From the NCBI GenBank assembly GCA_019454045.1, contig SKCR01035546.1:1-64000 (forward strand): a stretch of 64,000 bases of DNA. The letters run 5' to 3'. This DNA is from Zanthoxylum bungeanum. Its lineage: Eukaryota > Streptophyta > Magnoliopsida > Sapindales > Rutaceae. Positions 46,246 through 58,094 of this stretch are shown piece after piece; within the stretch, counting starts at the first letter, position 1; the number at the start of each line of letters is the position of its first letter. The notes beneath the pieces were generated by a model. The model was not told where the DNA came from. It made no database searches and saw only the letters and a program-made list of their open reading frames with translations. Made by a program: the position numbers and the translations under genes.

Positions 46246-48648
46246 TATAACACCCCGGTAATTCCGAGGACTACTATGTCCTAGGTGGAATAATACATGG
46301 TATAAATCATGCTCGAGCGTGCATGTACTACTGGAATTACATTTTGGACATTCGATAAATTCCTCGTAGTTCTGATAGTGAATTTAGTCTAAGATTCAAT
46401 CCGGACAGCCCTTAGTATTCGGGCCATAAGTCTCCAATTTTTTTTGGATTTTATATGGCAGGAAAGCTAAGACGAAGATCTACAACTTTTATGTTGAGTA
46501 TTTTTCTAAATTTTGAACAGAACTAGGTCGAATTTAGTCATTTCCCCATATCATCTGCACTATGATGAAAATGAGGATTAAAAAGGAATTCCAATTTAAT
46601 CCAAAAGCCCATTACCCTTCTCAAAATTGGCCCAATAACTCTAAATATCTTCTAAGTCTCTAGGCCCTTCTAGAAAGAACCAAACTAATCAAGAATAGAA
46701 ACAAATGCCATTAGCCACTAGTATAAATAGGACACATTATTCATTCATCTATAATATTGGAGAAGAAGAAGAACATGTGAGAAGGGAAAAGGGGGAAGAA
46801 AGAATTGGGGAGCCATTTCTTACCAAAGTTAAAGAAAAGAAAATGGAAATCAACACACAACAAGCCAAGGAAAGGAATAGCAAGCTTAGAAGGCTTGATT
46901 GGTGAAAGAAATCAAATGAGTTGAGGTAAGGAAATCTTGACCCAAAACCTGAATTGTGGAGTTTTGAAGAAATGGTGTTATGATAGTGTTATTGGCATAC
47001 TAAGGATTGCATTTACCTGGATAATAAAATATGAAATTAATTATATTGTGAAAGGTCCAAATTTATAGAAATCCAAGATGTTGAGTTAAATTAAGATTTA
47101 TGAGATTAGAGGTTTACTTTAATGATGGTTGTTGATATAGCATTTTTTCGTGTTGAAATTTAAAGAAGTGTTTGTGTGAAGGTTGTAGAGTGGGGGTGTT
47201 GGTATTGCATTTTCCAATTTGGTAGTGGAGAGTTGAAGGTTGTCCTGTAATCAGGCGAGCATCACGACGCGTATGGGTTAGTGTCGCGATGTCGAGTTGG
47301 AGATGCCCTTTATTTTAGGTTTGGTCATGTGGGCGTCGCGACGCTCAATACCTGATGTCGTGACGCGAATCATGAGAATATCCTCTACCTCGGGTCGGTT
47401 GTGTGTTTGGTTATAGTCGGTCATGTGGAAGACTCGAGTCAGTCGGTTGGAAGCCTAGGGTCAGTCATGTGGAAGACTCAGGTCAGTCATGTGGAAGCCT
47501 CGGGTTGGTCATGTGGAAGACTCGGGTCAGTCGTGTGGAAGACTCAGGTCGGTCATATAGAAGCCTCGGGTCAGTCGTGTGGAAGTCGCAACGCTCAGCA
47601 CCTGGAGTCGCTACGTAGAACATGAAATGCTCTATGTCTAGGTCTACTTGTATGGACGTTGCGATGCTCCTGACCCGGCGTCGCGATGCGTAACAGACAC
47701 AATTTAATTTCATTTTAATTACAACTTAGAATTTTAGAGGCCACCCCTAGGGTTTTGTATCGATACATATACACGCAATATGTCATGTCAAAAACATAAT
47801 ATGCCATGAAGTGATCATATCTAGTTGTATTGAGAAACATAGCCTAGTTCTGAAACACATTCCATGACTTATATTCTAATCAAGTTTATCGATTTTAGAT
47901 TATCGGCAGGAACCATAATTTTCTTCGAAAAAAGGAAGAAGTGCCAGCCTGATTCCAAATCAATGAGTGTACTATTTTCTTCTCAAGTTGATATTTATTT
48001 ATTTGTTTTTTTATTCGAGACTTACTTTTAAATGCATTAGTGCGCTAGCCAAGATGATTTCTAGTTATTTTCTAAATGAGATTGTTTTGAGAAGTTTTGA
48101 GATTAAAAGTATGATTTTATTGATTTTAGAGGCATGAGGGAAAATCCCACCTCAGATGTTACTTATGCAATTGATGGATATTAGAATTGACGGTTATTGG
48201 ATTTGACAGATATAACATGTGCACATGTAGAGCAGGACTAGGGGGACGATGATACGTAACGCCCCTAGATCCTAGATTTGAGGGCTAGGGGGACGGTGAT
48301 ACGTAACGCCCTAGACCCTAGATTTAGGGACAAGATGGTGGCATACATTGTGGGACAGCGATACGTAACGCCCTAATGGCTTGAATTTGCACACCTCGCT
48401 CTAGTTCTGTGGCTTAGGGGACGGTGATACGTAACGCCCCAAGACCACTAGTTAGGCGTATGAGGGGACAGCGATACGTAATGCCCACATGTGTCAGGTT
48501 TTCTATAGATTTTCTAGGCATATGGGGGGACGACGATATGTAACGCCCTCATACGTCAGGTTTTCTATAGACACTCAGAAAGATGGATTTCAGAAATGAT
48601 GGTTTTAGAAAAGAGTTTCAGAAAAATAGTTTTATGAAAGACTTTCAG
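46246..48648 (+). repeat. Element I 3' LTR, truncated
   Basis: Matches the 5' LTR from 39775 to about 42050 and stops at AAGACTTTCA, where copia G begins. TATA box GTATAAATAGG (near 46720). It has extra copies of the GGGGACGGTGATACGTAAC unit (48240-48370) compared with the 5' LTR. Confidence 0.85.
47405..47590 (+). repeat. 22-base minisatellite in the 3' LTR of element I
   Basis: About eight units related to GGTCAGTCATGTGGAAGACT. Open frames across it in both strands (SVMWKTQVSHVEASG) are repeat products. Confidence 0.88.
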
Positions 48649-50192
48649 CTGAACCTCAAATATATAAAGAGGCCATGACTTCGTCCGAATCTTTGTATTG
48701 GAAAGAAACAATAAATAACGAAGTAGAATCTATTCTATAAAACCATACATGAGAGTTAGTAGACTTCCCATCTGGTTGCAAATCAATTGGTTACAAATGG
48801 ATTTTAAAAAAGAAATTGAAGCCTGATAGTACAATTGATAAATATAAAGCTCTCTTGGTAGCTAAAGGATACCGTAAAAAACAAGGACTTGATTTCTTTG
48901 ATACATACTCACCAATAACCAGAATAACATCTATAATGATGTTAATTGCAATTGTGGCGATTTATAATTTGGAAATACATCAAATGGATGTAAAAACTGC
49001 ATTCTTAAATGGTGAGTTAGACGAAGAAATTTATATGGAACAACCTGAAGGGTTTGTAGTAAAATGACAAGAGAAAAAAGTATGTAAACTTGTGAAGTCA
49101 CTTTATGGACTTAAACAAGCACCCAAATAATGGCATGAGAAATTCGATCATGCAATAATATCACATGGATTTTGGATCAATGAATGTGATAAATGCGTTT
49201 ACATCAATAAGATGAATAATAATTCATATGTCCTTGTATGTTTGTATGTTGATGATATGCTAATCATTGGGCCAAATTTAAATGTCATAAACTCCACAAA
49301 TAAAGTATTGAATTCGACCTTTGATATGAAAGACATTGGAAAAACTTATGTTATCTTAGGGATTCGAATTCAAAGAAGTAATGATGGTTATATTCTTAGC
49401 CAATCATACTATGTAAAAGCAATTCTTCGGAAATTTGGACATTTTGATAGTGGTTCATCTAAAACTCATTTTGATCCTAAGAGTACATTAAAGAAAAATA
49501 TTTGGGATAGTTTGTCACAACTAGAATATTCTCGTATAATTGGCACACTATAATACATCATAAATTGTACTAGACCATACATTGCCTACTCTGTGAATAG
49601 ATTGGCAAGATATACTAGTAATCATTCAAATGATCATTGGGATGCTTTAGTTAGAGTATTAAGATACTTAAAATACTCAATGAAGTATTGATTACATTAT
49701 ACAAAATATCCATCAGTTTTGGAAGGATATAGTGACGCCAATTGGATTTCGAATGATACAGAAAAAGCAACAATTGGATATGTGTTTACACTTGGAGGGG
49801 CTGTAGTATCTTGGAAATCACAAAAACAAACGTGTATAGCACGTTCAACAATGGAATCAGAATTCATAGCCTTGGATAAAGCCGCTGAAGAAGTGGAATG
49901 GTTAAAGAATTTCTTATAAGATATTCCAATGTGGCCTCAACCTGTGACAATCATATGTAGGCATTGACACTGCATGGCTGCTATTGAGAGAGCAAAGATT
50001 CATATGTATAATAGGAAGTCAAGGCACATAAGACGAAGACATAACACTATAAAACATATGCTATCGGCTGTCATTATTTCCCTTGATTTAGTAAAATCAA
50101 AGGAGAATATTGCAGATCAATTAACAAAGGGTATACCAAATGAGCAAGTATTATATTTATCGAGGGAAATTGGCTTAAAGTCAGCACAATGA
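48649..50192 (+). pseudogene. Copia pol relic (RT and RNase H), element G
   Basis: One frame runs through the whole region, broken by stops and perhaps one small shift near 49965. It begins at AEPQIYKEAM. RT: SIGYKWILKKKLKPD, KALLVAKGYRKKQGLDFFD, LEIHQMDVKTAFLNGELDEE, KSLYGLKQAPK, and the active site LVCLYVDDMLIIG (about 49227). RNase [10 protein letters not shown] (Asp), [11 protein letters not shown] (Glu), then the tail KSKENIADQLTKG. Stops include TAA at 48739, TGA at 49065, TAA at 49128 and TAA at 49551. At 48739, 49128 and 49551 a Gln codon (CAA to TAA) is the likely origin. It is the closest relative of element C. Its gag to integrase part is missing. Confidence 0.87.
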
Positions 50193-51510
50193 TAAGTAAC
50201 TTAACGGAAACCCCATCTAGCAATTTGGTAAATCAAAATCTAGGTACAATGGGGAAAACCAGTTGGGTAAAACTCAAGTAATAGAACATAACAAGCTGCT
50301 AATTCTTATGATAAGAAACATTATGATACCTATGATGATAAAGATGAATGATTGATCATTCTTAATAACACTAGTAGAAGAAAAAATAGTATTACTCGAT
50401 ACTCACAATCATTGTGTCACCTATATAGGAGTAATGTGAGGTCACATTTATGAAAATGAAATGACTAAATTCTTTAAAGCTCCTATGAATCCAGGATTGT
50501 TCATGACCAAAATGAACGCAACCATATGAATCGAAAGGTGATAAAATTTGACATGTGTGATACTTATTGTCTTGATTTACAAAATATGATGAACAGTTCA
50601 ATGTCTCATATACACAATGACTCATCGGTAAATTCAATAAGTATTTACTAAGGAAGGTTCAAGTCCAAAAGACACCTCTCATAATGCATATCACTTTTAA
50701 ATTTTCTCTGGATCATGTTATGTACAATATCGTCATTATTTGCTATACAAATGTGGGGTATTGTAAGAGGTTTGTATAGAAAATAGAAGGAGTAATCCAA
50801 CATGGGAAATGGAAATGGACAATGAAAGGTTTATAAGTGTTTTCTAGACTTTGATATTAAATTGGAAAAATAAGGTTTGAGATTGGATGTGTGTGGTTGG
50901 TTGGCATGACATTAGAATTAATTAATATATTTAATATATATTTAGTTAATTTAAAAGATGGGCCTTGGATCTTGGGGCTCTTGTGATTCTTTAAGTGCCT
51001 TGCTTGCTAGAAACGTTTCGCTTTTTTGATTTTTGATTTTGAATCAGAAAGTTGTGTCTGATCAACACAATTTTTCTGATGAAACTGAAAAACGTTTGCA
51101 TCAAATCACAATTTTAACTGTTTTCCATTTTTGTCTATATAGATTAAAACAGTAGAGGAGTTAAAAACATACATATGAAAAAATCATTATGATCTTTGAA
51201 AACGAAAAATAAAAAGACATCTATTAAATTCGCCAGGGGTCGAAATTCTAGTACATAATTTTGATTTGCAGATTGTTGAATTCTAATGGCAGACGTCCAT
51301 CGAACTGCAAGCACACGAGTAGGGGCGAATTTCTGCTATAGGACATAACATTATATACTAGTCTCAATCTATACAAGTTAGTTTTATTGTTGTTGAGTGT
51401 GATTACTTGCGTTGTAAGTTTCTATTTTATGTGTTAGTTTCTGTTTCAATAAAAACTTATTGTATTGTTTCTGTTTAAATAAAAATTTTATTGCATTCGT
51501 TGATTGTTAT
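50193..51510 (+). repeat. 3' UTR and possible LTR of element G
   Basis: Follows the pol stop with the same layout as C (GGAAACCCC, a TATAGG region, CCATGAC/CATGACC blocks). An LTR might start near 50760 (TATTGTAAGAGG after ATGTGGGG) and end near 51510 (TTTAACACA), but no second copy is in the window to prove it. Confidence 0.35.
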
Positions 51511-53027
51511 TTAACACAAAATAATCATGTTGTTAGAATCGGATTGGACTGACCGATTCGACTGGTCGAATCGGGAGTGGCCGTGAGTCCGGTCCGGCTA
51601 AATGTAAAAAATCAATCTGATAAAAAAAATCAGTAAAAACTGGATTGGACCGATCCAAATTGTTTTTTGGTTTTTGGTTTTTTAATTTTTTTTTTTGTAT
51701 TTTTATATTTTTAATTAAATAAAATTATTTATTACGTAAGTTGATTTCTTGAATATAATTCAACCGGTTGAATCAATAACACTTTAAACTTTTATATCAC
51801 CGACTCAATCACCCTTCTGATTCTATAAACATGTAAATGCAACTGACAAAATATTGGGTGTTCTAGAAGCTCTTTTTCTGGCAAAGTGTGGATGGTTGAA
51901 ACTTTAACCTACAAGGGAGTTATGAAAAAGAGAGAGAAAAGTTGCTAAGGCTGGTACCTTCACTGTTGTTGGAATGATTGAACTACTATTTCCTTTTAAA
52001 AAGATTAGTGTCAAAATTCAATATGATCATTTAAATATGCCAATTTAGGGACCAATTTGATATAATTAAACAAATAATATTCTTATTTATGTAAATGCTA
52101 AAATTTTGTAATCTAAATATAATCCTTTTTTAAATTCTGAAATTTATTAAAAGCAACTTACAATTTTTTTAGTTTTGTTCGGTTAAAAACCCATCTCATA
52201 AAGTTTAAAACCACTGAAATTGACTCAAACAATACTATGTATACTATACTAAAAAAAAAATTTCTTCCATACTCAAATTGTAGTTCTGTTCTGTCCAATA
52301 AAATTTCTTTAAAAAGGCATAAATAGAAGCCGTGATTAGTATTATATTAATGCTTAAGAGAGCAAGCCATGGGGTGGCATGATGTGAGAACATGTTCTTT
52401 GTGGGTGGCTTTAAAATAACAAAACAATGTGGCCCTCTTGCATAAAGCATCTCTTCTTTATCAATCCATACACAATAATAATTTAACCCAAGCAAAATAC
52501 ACATTGGCCAATAAAGTAAAATTGATAGGGCATAATCCAACAGTCTTCGCATAAAGTCATTTTCTTTCTCATTTTTCATATCTTTGACGCCAGTCAATCA
52601 ATTTTGGACCCACCACGCATTATGTTGCTTCAAAATTAGAATGTTGGCATTATCTTTCTAATAATTATAGTTATCTGATCTCATATATTATGGATTCTAA
52701 AATTCTCTTGTCGCATTTGAACATTGAACAATCCAAATATAAAGATAACCAAAATTTTTCCGAAGCAATAAGGTTAATATTTTGATTGTATACTTATGAT
52801 GATTTTATAAGTAATTTGGGTTTGTAGTCTAGTGAAACTCATATCCCAATAAGTATTGAAGACATAAATTTGAGCATTTACCGGCTCAAAAAGTCTAAAT
52901 GTAGATATATAGGAAGATACCTTCTAAATATTAGAAGGAATAAACTTTCGGTTTCATATGGGTAGACGTTTGGACACTATGATAAGTGTATTTATCTAAT
53001 TTCTCAGTAGATTCATATTATAAATAT
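51511..53027. other. AT-rich region without a supported gene
   Basis: At 51553-51574 two 10-base arms (CCGATTCGAC and GTCGAATCGG) form a near-perfect palindrome. Around it, TTAGAATCGGATTG (about 51534) and, inverted, TAGAATCAGAAGG (about 51825) hint at a decayed MITE of about 290 bases. The longest open frame (minus, 52244-52597, 117 codons) resembles nothing I know. No LTR boundary seen. Confidence 0.35.
53023..53027. repeat. Target-site duplication of element J, left copy
   Basis: AATAT, repeated at 61382-61386. Confidence 0.85.
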
Positions 53028-53852
53028 TGTTTACGGCTGATTTTGGTCTCAGGGCAATATGGGAATATTATCCCGAGACAATCCTCCCTCAATAGTGAAT
53101 GTTTGTTTGGTTATGGGGGACCAAAAGCAAACTTAGCAAAAGACAAATAATACGTCAATCGACAAGGAGATTTAACGTGGTTCGGCGGATCTTGGTCCGA
53201 CCTACGTCCACGGGCACAAAAAGGATGATACTTTTTATTATTCAAATGCGCTTCTCAGACCGTTCTTTGTGTTTTACAAGTCAGAGCTTGGTGATTCTGA
53301 TCCTGATCTCCCCCTTTTTACACTCACTCTACCCTCCTATTTAATGGTGAAGAAATCAGATTCCTATTTGTACAAGAATTCCCAGTTGGAGATGGTTTCC
53401 TTTTCCTATCAGGATTCCTACTTTTAAAACTACATTCACTTCTTTTATCCTTTTAGGATACTGACTCATCAGTTCTCTTTATGAAAATAGGATAACTTAT
53501 TATCTTATCTTGTATGGATAGAATGCCTATCTTCCCGAACATGTCTTGCCCTATGCTCGGTTTTCACGAGGTCGGTCTTCATGTGGTCGGTCATAATAGT
53601 CTTTTGTACTGGGGGTGCTGTTGTCGACCTGATAAGTGACCGGTCATCCTGAACTCAAGTGATCGGTTACCGATTATGAAGTGCTCGGTCTCTTCCTGTT
53701 GTGGTCGGTCTTTTATTGTAAAGCGTTCGGGCCCTTGCTGCTGACTTTTTATGGGTCGGGTCGGTGTTAGTGATCTCACCCAAGAAGGGAATTACCCTTC
53801 TACCCTTGTCGTGCTGTTTTAAATACCATAGTGTCTGAAAACACCATCAACA
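53028..53852 (-). repeat. Element J 3' LTR
   Basis: 825 bases. It differs from the 5' LTR by a handful of substitutions and small indels. One of these, ATTAAATAGG for ATTATAAATAGG on the minus strand, removes the TATA box. Confidence 0.92.
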
Positions 53853-53866
53853 TCTGTCCCCTAGTT
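53853..53866 (-). other. Polypurine tract of element J
   Basis: The minus strand reads AACTAGGGGACAGA directly before the LTR start TGTTGATGG. Confidence 0.7.
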
Positions 53867-54658
53867 CTCGGTTCCAACGAGTATACGAGTTGGTGCCGGG
53901 AACTATACAAAGATGGTGTGCTGGTTACTCTGTTGGTGGTCAATCCGGAGCTGATTCGAATTTTTCGTCGCCTCTTTTCAAGTACCTCTTCTTGAGACGC
54001 GCAACAGTTCTGTCTGTTTAAATGCCCATCTAATCACCTTTAGGGTTTTTCCTAAGTTCGACACTTGTCAATCATCTGTCGGATTCCCGCCAAAAAGGAA
54101 GTGAATCGACAGTGTAGAGGCGTTTTTACGGTGTGCTGATCTCAACCGTTTATTTGATTTTGGCAGACCTCTTTTGCAGTTGATATTTGGCGTCCATCCT
54201 GGTTTCTTTTCTCGATCCAACGGTCATGAGCGTCCCACTCGTGACTATAAAAAGACGGGGCTTTTACTGTGCAGTCTTTTTGACAAATCTTTCTCTTCTT
54301 CCGGTGAATATTTCAACCGTGACTCACTTGACTCAGTACTCCGGAGTGAGTTTCTTCAGCCGTGTATTTTTCTACTTTCTCCGCTGTGACCTGCGAATTT
54401 AGGGGACGAGCAGACCGTGCTGTGCAATCTTCAGTCTTTCCGAAAGAAATAAGTAAGTTTTCTGGACGACCTCTCCTTTTTTTTGTGTTGTGAATCCTTT
54501 GTTAGTTTTGATGTTGCTAGGGAGTGACTTATGGCTTGTCGGATTTTTTTAGGGCATTTTAGAACCCACCCGCTTAGCATTCTCGGAATCCCTGAGTAGT
54601 TTTAGAGTTTTAGCTATAGACTGACTTCCCCTTCCTTTTTGTTTTCCGGACGTCTAGG
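53867..54658 (+). promoter_or_regulatory. Upstream region of the antisense ORF in J
   Basis: About 800 bases without a convincing coding frame. GACTATAAAAAGACGG near 54244-54256 is a TATA-like sequence on the plus strand, about 410 bases before the ATG at 54659. A plus-strand transcript for the antisense ORF could start here. Confidence 0.4.
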
Positions 54659-56390
54659 ATGTCTAACGACAGTTCTCCCTTTGAAAACCCTGTTGAACCC
54701 TTGGCCCCTATTGCTGAAGAGCTTTCCTCTGGTTCGGGAGCACCCAGCGTAGAAGACCTTGATACTACTCCCACTCCTTCTGAGATCGAACAAGATTCTT
54801 ACCATCAAAGGGTTCCTCGGAAGGATCCAGAGCCCGGTGATCTTGGCTCCTCGGCTCTGGATATGAACCGTCATTCTAAGATAACTGAAGATGACCTCGT
54901 ACTACTTCGACAACGATATGATATTCCGATAGATATCGCTCTTGAAGTCCCCGGACTAATGGATCGTGCTAGTCAACCTGATGAAGGTTCGGTGGCCCTT
55001 CTTCCAGCTTTCTTTGAGTGCGGGCTCCGGTTGCCAATTCAACCCTACTTTGCCTGGATGCTGGCCGAGATGGAGATCGCCCTCTGTCAACTAAGTCTAA
55101 ACAGTTGGAGGATTTTGGCCTGGCTGTATGTAGCTTGGCATCGGGCGGGGTGTGGCGAACCTTCTTTTGAAGAAGTGAAGAGGTTGTATCGGTTGAAGGC
55201 CAACCCGAAGACTCACCACGGTTGGTACTATCTTTCAGCTTACGACAGCTCGTCAAACGTCGTCCAAAAACTCCCTGACTCCAATAAGAATTTTAAGGAT
55301 CTTTGGTTCTGGGCCACTGGAGATTGGGGACGGACCCTGAGGTCGGATGAAGGGGAGATCTTGGTCCCGGACATCTTTAGGGCGGGAGGTTAGGATACTA
55401 ACTTTTAGTTTTTCTTCCCTTAGTTTTTTTTTTTTTGCTGTTTGGATTCTTACCCCCTTTTCTTCTATTCCTCCTAGCCTGTTGGAGAGATGCTCCCAAG
55501 GTCTCCCATCAGGTCCGGCAGCGGGTATTCTGGGCTCGGTGGTACGCCGCCCATTGGAGGGAGTTGGTAAATGATGCAGAATTCTTTGAATCAGGACTTA
55601 TATGGGCCACTCCTCCCAAGGTCTCGGGTCGGATAGGTAGATGTCTGTTGATCTTCTTAGCCAGTTCCCTCGTTTATTTATCATGTTTGATGTCTTCTTT
55701 CTTTCTTTCTTTTTTTTTGTATGCTCAGATCCTGAACCTTTCTTTTGCCTTTGCTCTTTGCAGGTATGTCGAAGAGACCGAAGTACCTTGATCGGTTGTC
55801 CGGCGTTTCAAAGAAAACTAGCCCTGACAGAGCTGGTACTTCTCGGAAACGGCCTGAAACTTCTGAGGCCGGGAAGGTGGTTGAAGAGATGGGGCGTCCG
55901 GGCTCTCAAGGTCGGTCTTCTCCTTCCGGGGTGCTTCCAATGGGTGTTACCCATCCTGATAGCCCCCCGAGATCTTCCAGGAGAAGGAAGCGTCGGTTTG
56001 GAGCTGTGGATCCTTAGTTAAGGCGGGAATTGGAGGAGGAGGAAGAGGCTCTGGGGAGGAAGCTCCAGTTCGGCAGGAGGGTCCTTCCAAGAAGCTGAAG
56101 GGTGTTGTGGTTCTTGGAGTTGATGATCTTGGGAAGAATATTAGGGAGGCTACTTCCCATTTGGTACCGGCTTTCAACGAGCTGGCCGGGGCCGTACCTC
56201 TTGAGAAGATTCCGAGATTTGAGGACCTTTCACCCGAGGAGGTGGTCGCAAAGTTGTGCTCCCAGTTGGCTCAGGTTATTTCTTTTTCTTCTTTTCTTCA
56301 TCTGAGGTGTCTTTCAGACTTAGTTTGCAACTGACTTCTTTTTCTTTTCGGCAGGCAAATTATTTGGCGGCCAAAAATAAGGACCGTTCA
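54659..56390 (+). pseudogene. Antisense additional ORF of J, 'putative gypsy type transposon' (Transposase_28-like), probably spliced
   Basis: The first exon (54659-55391) codes for 244 residues. An acidic, Ser/Pro-rich start is followed by a domain with FFECGLRLPIQPYFAWMLAE, LSLNSWRILAWLYVAW and FEEVKRLYRLK...GWYYLS. That pattern is typical of the plant family named 'putative gypsy type transposon' (Pfam Transposase_28), seen in antisense ORFs of Tat elements. Likely later exons are about 55480-55637 (RQRVFWARWYAAHWREL), 55744-56275 (MSKRPKYLDRL; EEVVAKLCSQLAQ) and 56355-56390 (ANYLAAKNKDR). Pyrimidine tracts ending in CAG or TAG precede them. The frame changes near 56010 and ends at an LTR-like block at 56462. 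Function unknown. It may still be partly expressed, but the later part is damaged. Confidence 0.65.
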
Positions 56391-57080
56391 TAAGCCTTTT
56401 GTCTGAAGGCGGCCAGGCACAGAGGCTCCAGAACCGGCTCAGTGAAATGGAGGCCGAGTTGTGATGAGCGGAAAATATATCAATATTTACCGCCCCTTTA
56501 ACTTAATATTTTGTTTAGTTTCTCGGGTTTGATGAACGTTTTGATGTATTTTATTTTATTTTGCAGATAAAATAATATCGGGTCTCAATGAAATCATTTA
56601 GGATGAAATATGGGTCAAATAAGGGCAATTATTGGACTTGATATTTTAATTTGGAGATTGGAAACTTGAAAGGGCGGTTTTTGACGAAGTGCAGTTTTGG
56701 AAATTACAATTTTGCGCATCTGTCGTATTTTGGGCATAACTTTTTACTCCGATATCGGATTGAGCTGATTCAAGTTCCAGATTAAAGAAGACTCAAAGAT
56801 ATACAGCTTTGAAAGAGAAACTATTTTCGAATTATGAAGATTTCATGACCGAAATTGATGAACCATCCAGAAGTGTGTGATGTGTGTAATATTAAAGTCA
56901 TTATCAATCATTTTCAAAGCAAATAAATTAAAAATAATTAATAAAAATTATCAAATCACCACCAAACAAGATAAGCAATTAGTGGAGCAATTATGGATTT
57001 GGTGGAGTAATTAGTGGAGAAATTAATAATGGATTTGGTGGAGAATTTGATGGATGATTTGATGGAGGCAAAATTTTGCC

Positions 57081-57090
57081 TATAAATACC
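57081..57090 (+). promoter_or_regulatory. TATA box of block L
   Basis: TATAAATACC after an A/T- and GGA-rich stretch; typical of an LTR promoter. Confidence 0.5.
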
Positions 57091-57399
57091 AAGCCATTTC
57101 ATTTGTAAATTCATACTTTCTTCTAATGAATTCCTTAAGAATACTAAGAAGATTGTATCTTGTTTGTTTATTTACAGCTTTCAGTAATTAATTTTCGTTT
57201 TCGCACTTTCTTTTCTTTACTTTTCAGTTTTTATTTTCCGCAATTTATTTTTACGCACAGTACTTTTCTTTCTTTAATTTTCAGTTTTTACTTTTCAGTA
57301 ATGAGGAGGTAACTCCATTTGCTGGGGTAAAAGGTAAAACTTTTATTACTAATATTTAGATTAATCTCCCTTAATTATAATATATAAACTAGTTAAAAC

Positions 57400-57560
57400 C
57401 TGACTTAACGAGGATACCGCCATATTGGTCGGTTGGTAATTATTTAAATTGGTTTTAACCTGACTAAACTGGATACCGCCTGATTGGTCGGTTGGTAATT
57501 ATTATTAATTTGACTTAATCTGGATACCGCCTATATGGCTGGTTGGTAATATCATGCAAA
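57400..57560 (+). repeat. Three GGATACCGCC units in block L
   Basis: Units of about 55-65 bases: ACCTGACTTAACGAGGATAC, then CGCC, ATTGGTCGGTTGGTAAT. The three differ by a few bases. Confidence 0.85.
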
Positions 57561-57619
57561 GTTAATATATATATTAAGGGAGATATCTAAAATAGAAGTA
57601 ATAAAAGGGATCATTTTAC

Positions 57620-57800
57620 CTCAGCATTTTCTTTTATTGTACTTTTACTTTATTTACTTTTCAGTAATTTACTTTCAGCATTTACTTTTCAGCAATTACT
57701 TTCAGCAATTTACTTCCAGCATTTACTTTTCAGTAATTTAATTTCAGCATTTACTTTCCGTCATTTACTTTCAACAATTTAATTTTCAGTAGTTACTTTT
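57620..57800 (+). repeat. TTTACTTTTCAGTAA-type short tandem repeats in block L
   Basis: About ten units of 15-19 bases (ATTTACTTTTCAGTA; ATTTACTTTCAGCA). Related units already appear at 57225-57300, before the GGATACCGCC repeats. Confidence 0.85.
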
Positions 57801-58094
57801 TGTCTTTTATTTTATTTAAATTTTTACTATCCGTAAATATGTGTCGTAACTAAGCCAGTTATCTGGGGTTGTGATGAAATCTAATATCACCGGTATAAGG
57901 GGTTAGATTATAGTTGGGCTTGGGTAATATAAGATTTATTTATTGAGTATTAATCTTAATGCTTTTTCATTAACTGGCCATTAATAAAATTGAACTGGAA
58001 ACTTAAAAATGAACTAGACATAGGGATTTTAAGTTTAAGACCTTAGACTCAATAGTCCACGATCTTCTCTTGAGGATAGATAACCCTTAATAGA

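Larger units (their letters stand above)
39775..48648 (+). mobile_element. Element I: Ty3/gypsy-type LTR retrotransposon, 3' LTR truncated
   Basis: 5' LTR 39775-42662 (TGTAACACCCC...GATGTTACA), primer site at 42667, inside 42679-46230, polypurine tract 46231-46245, and 3' LTR 46246-48648. The bases before the polypurine tract (GATTCGAGGACGAATCC, then AAAGGGGGGAG) are typical of the pol-LTR junction of plant gypsy elements of the Tekay/Del kind. The inside is only about 3.6 kb and I could read no gag or pol domain, so it is either non-autonomous or decayed beyond recognition. The 3' LTR lacks its last 600 bases or so. Confidence 0.82.
56462..58090 (+). mobile_element. LTR-like block L inserted in element J
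   Basis: Starts TGATGAGCGGAAAATAT, a start I recall from LTRs of other plant gypsy elements. It carries a clear TATA box (TATAAATACC, 57081) about 620 bases in, and it interrupts the antisense ORF. It includes three units with GGATACCGCC and GGTCGGTTGGTAAT (57405-57555) and many TTTACTTTTCAG units. The right end is not fixed and no duplication was found, so 'solo LTR' is an inference. Confidence 0.5.

Noticed and set aside
52244..52597. Minus-strand ORF of 117 codons with hydrophobic stretches
   Set aside because: Not recognised, AT-driven codon use, no TATA or partner gene nearby; could be real but cannot be supported.
55435..56021. Long overlapping frames of 118-126 codons in the antisense ORF of J
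   Set aside because: They read through likely introns (poly-T tracts giving FFLSFF); only parts of them are treated as exons.
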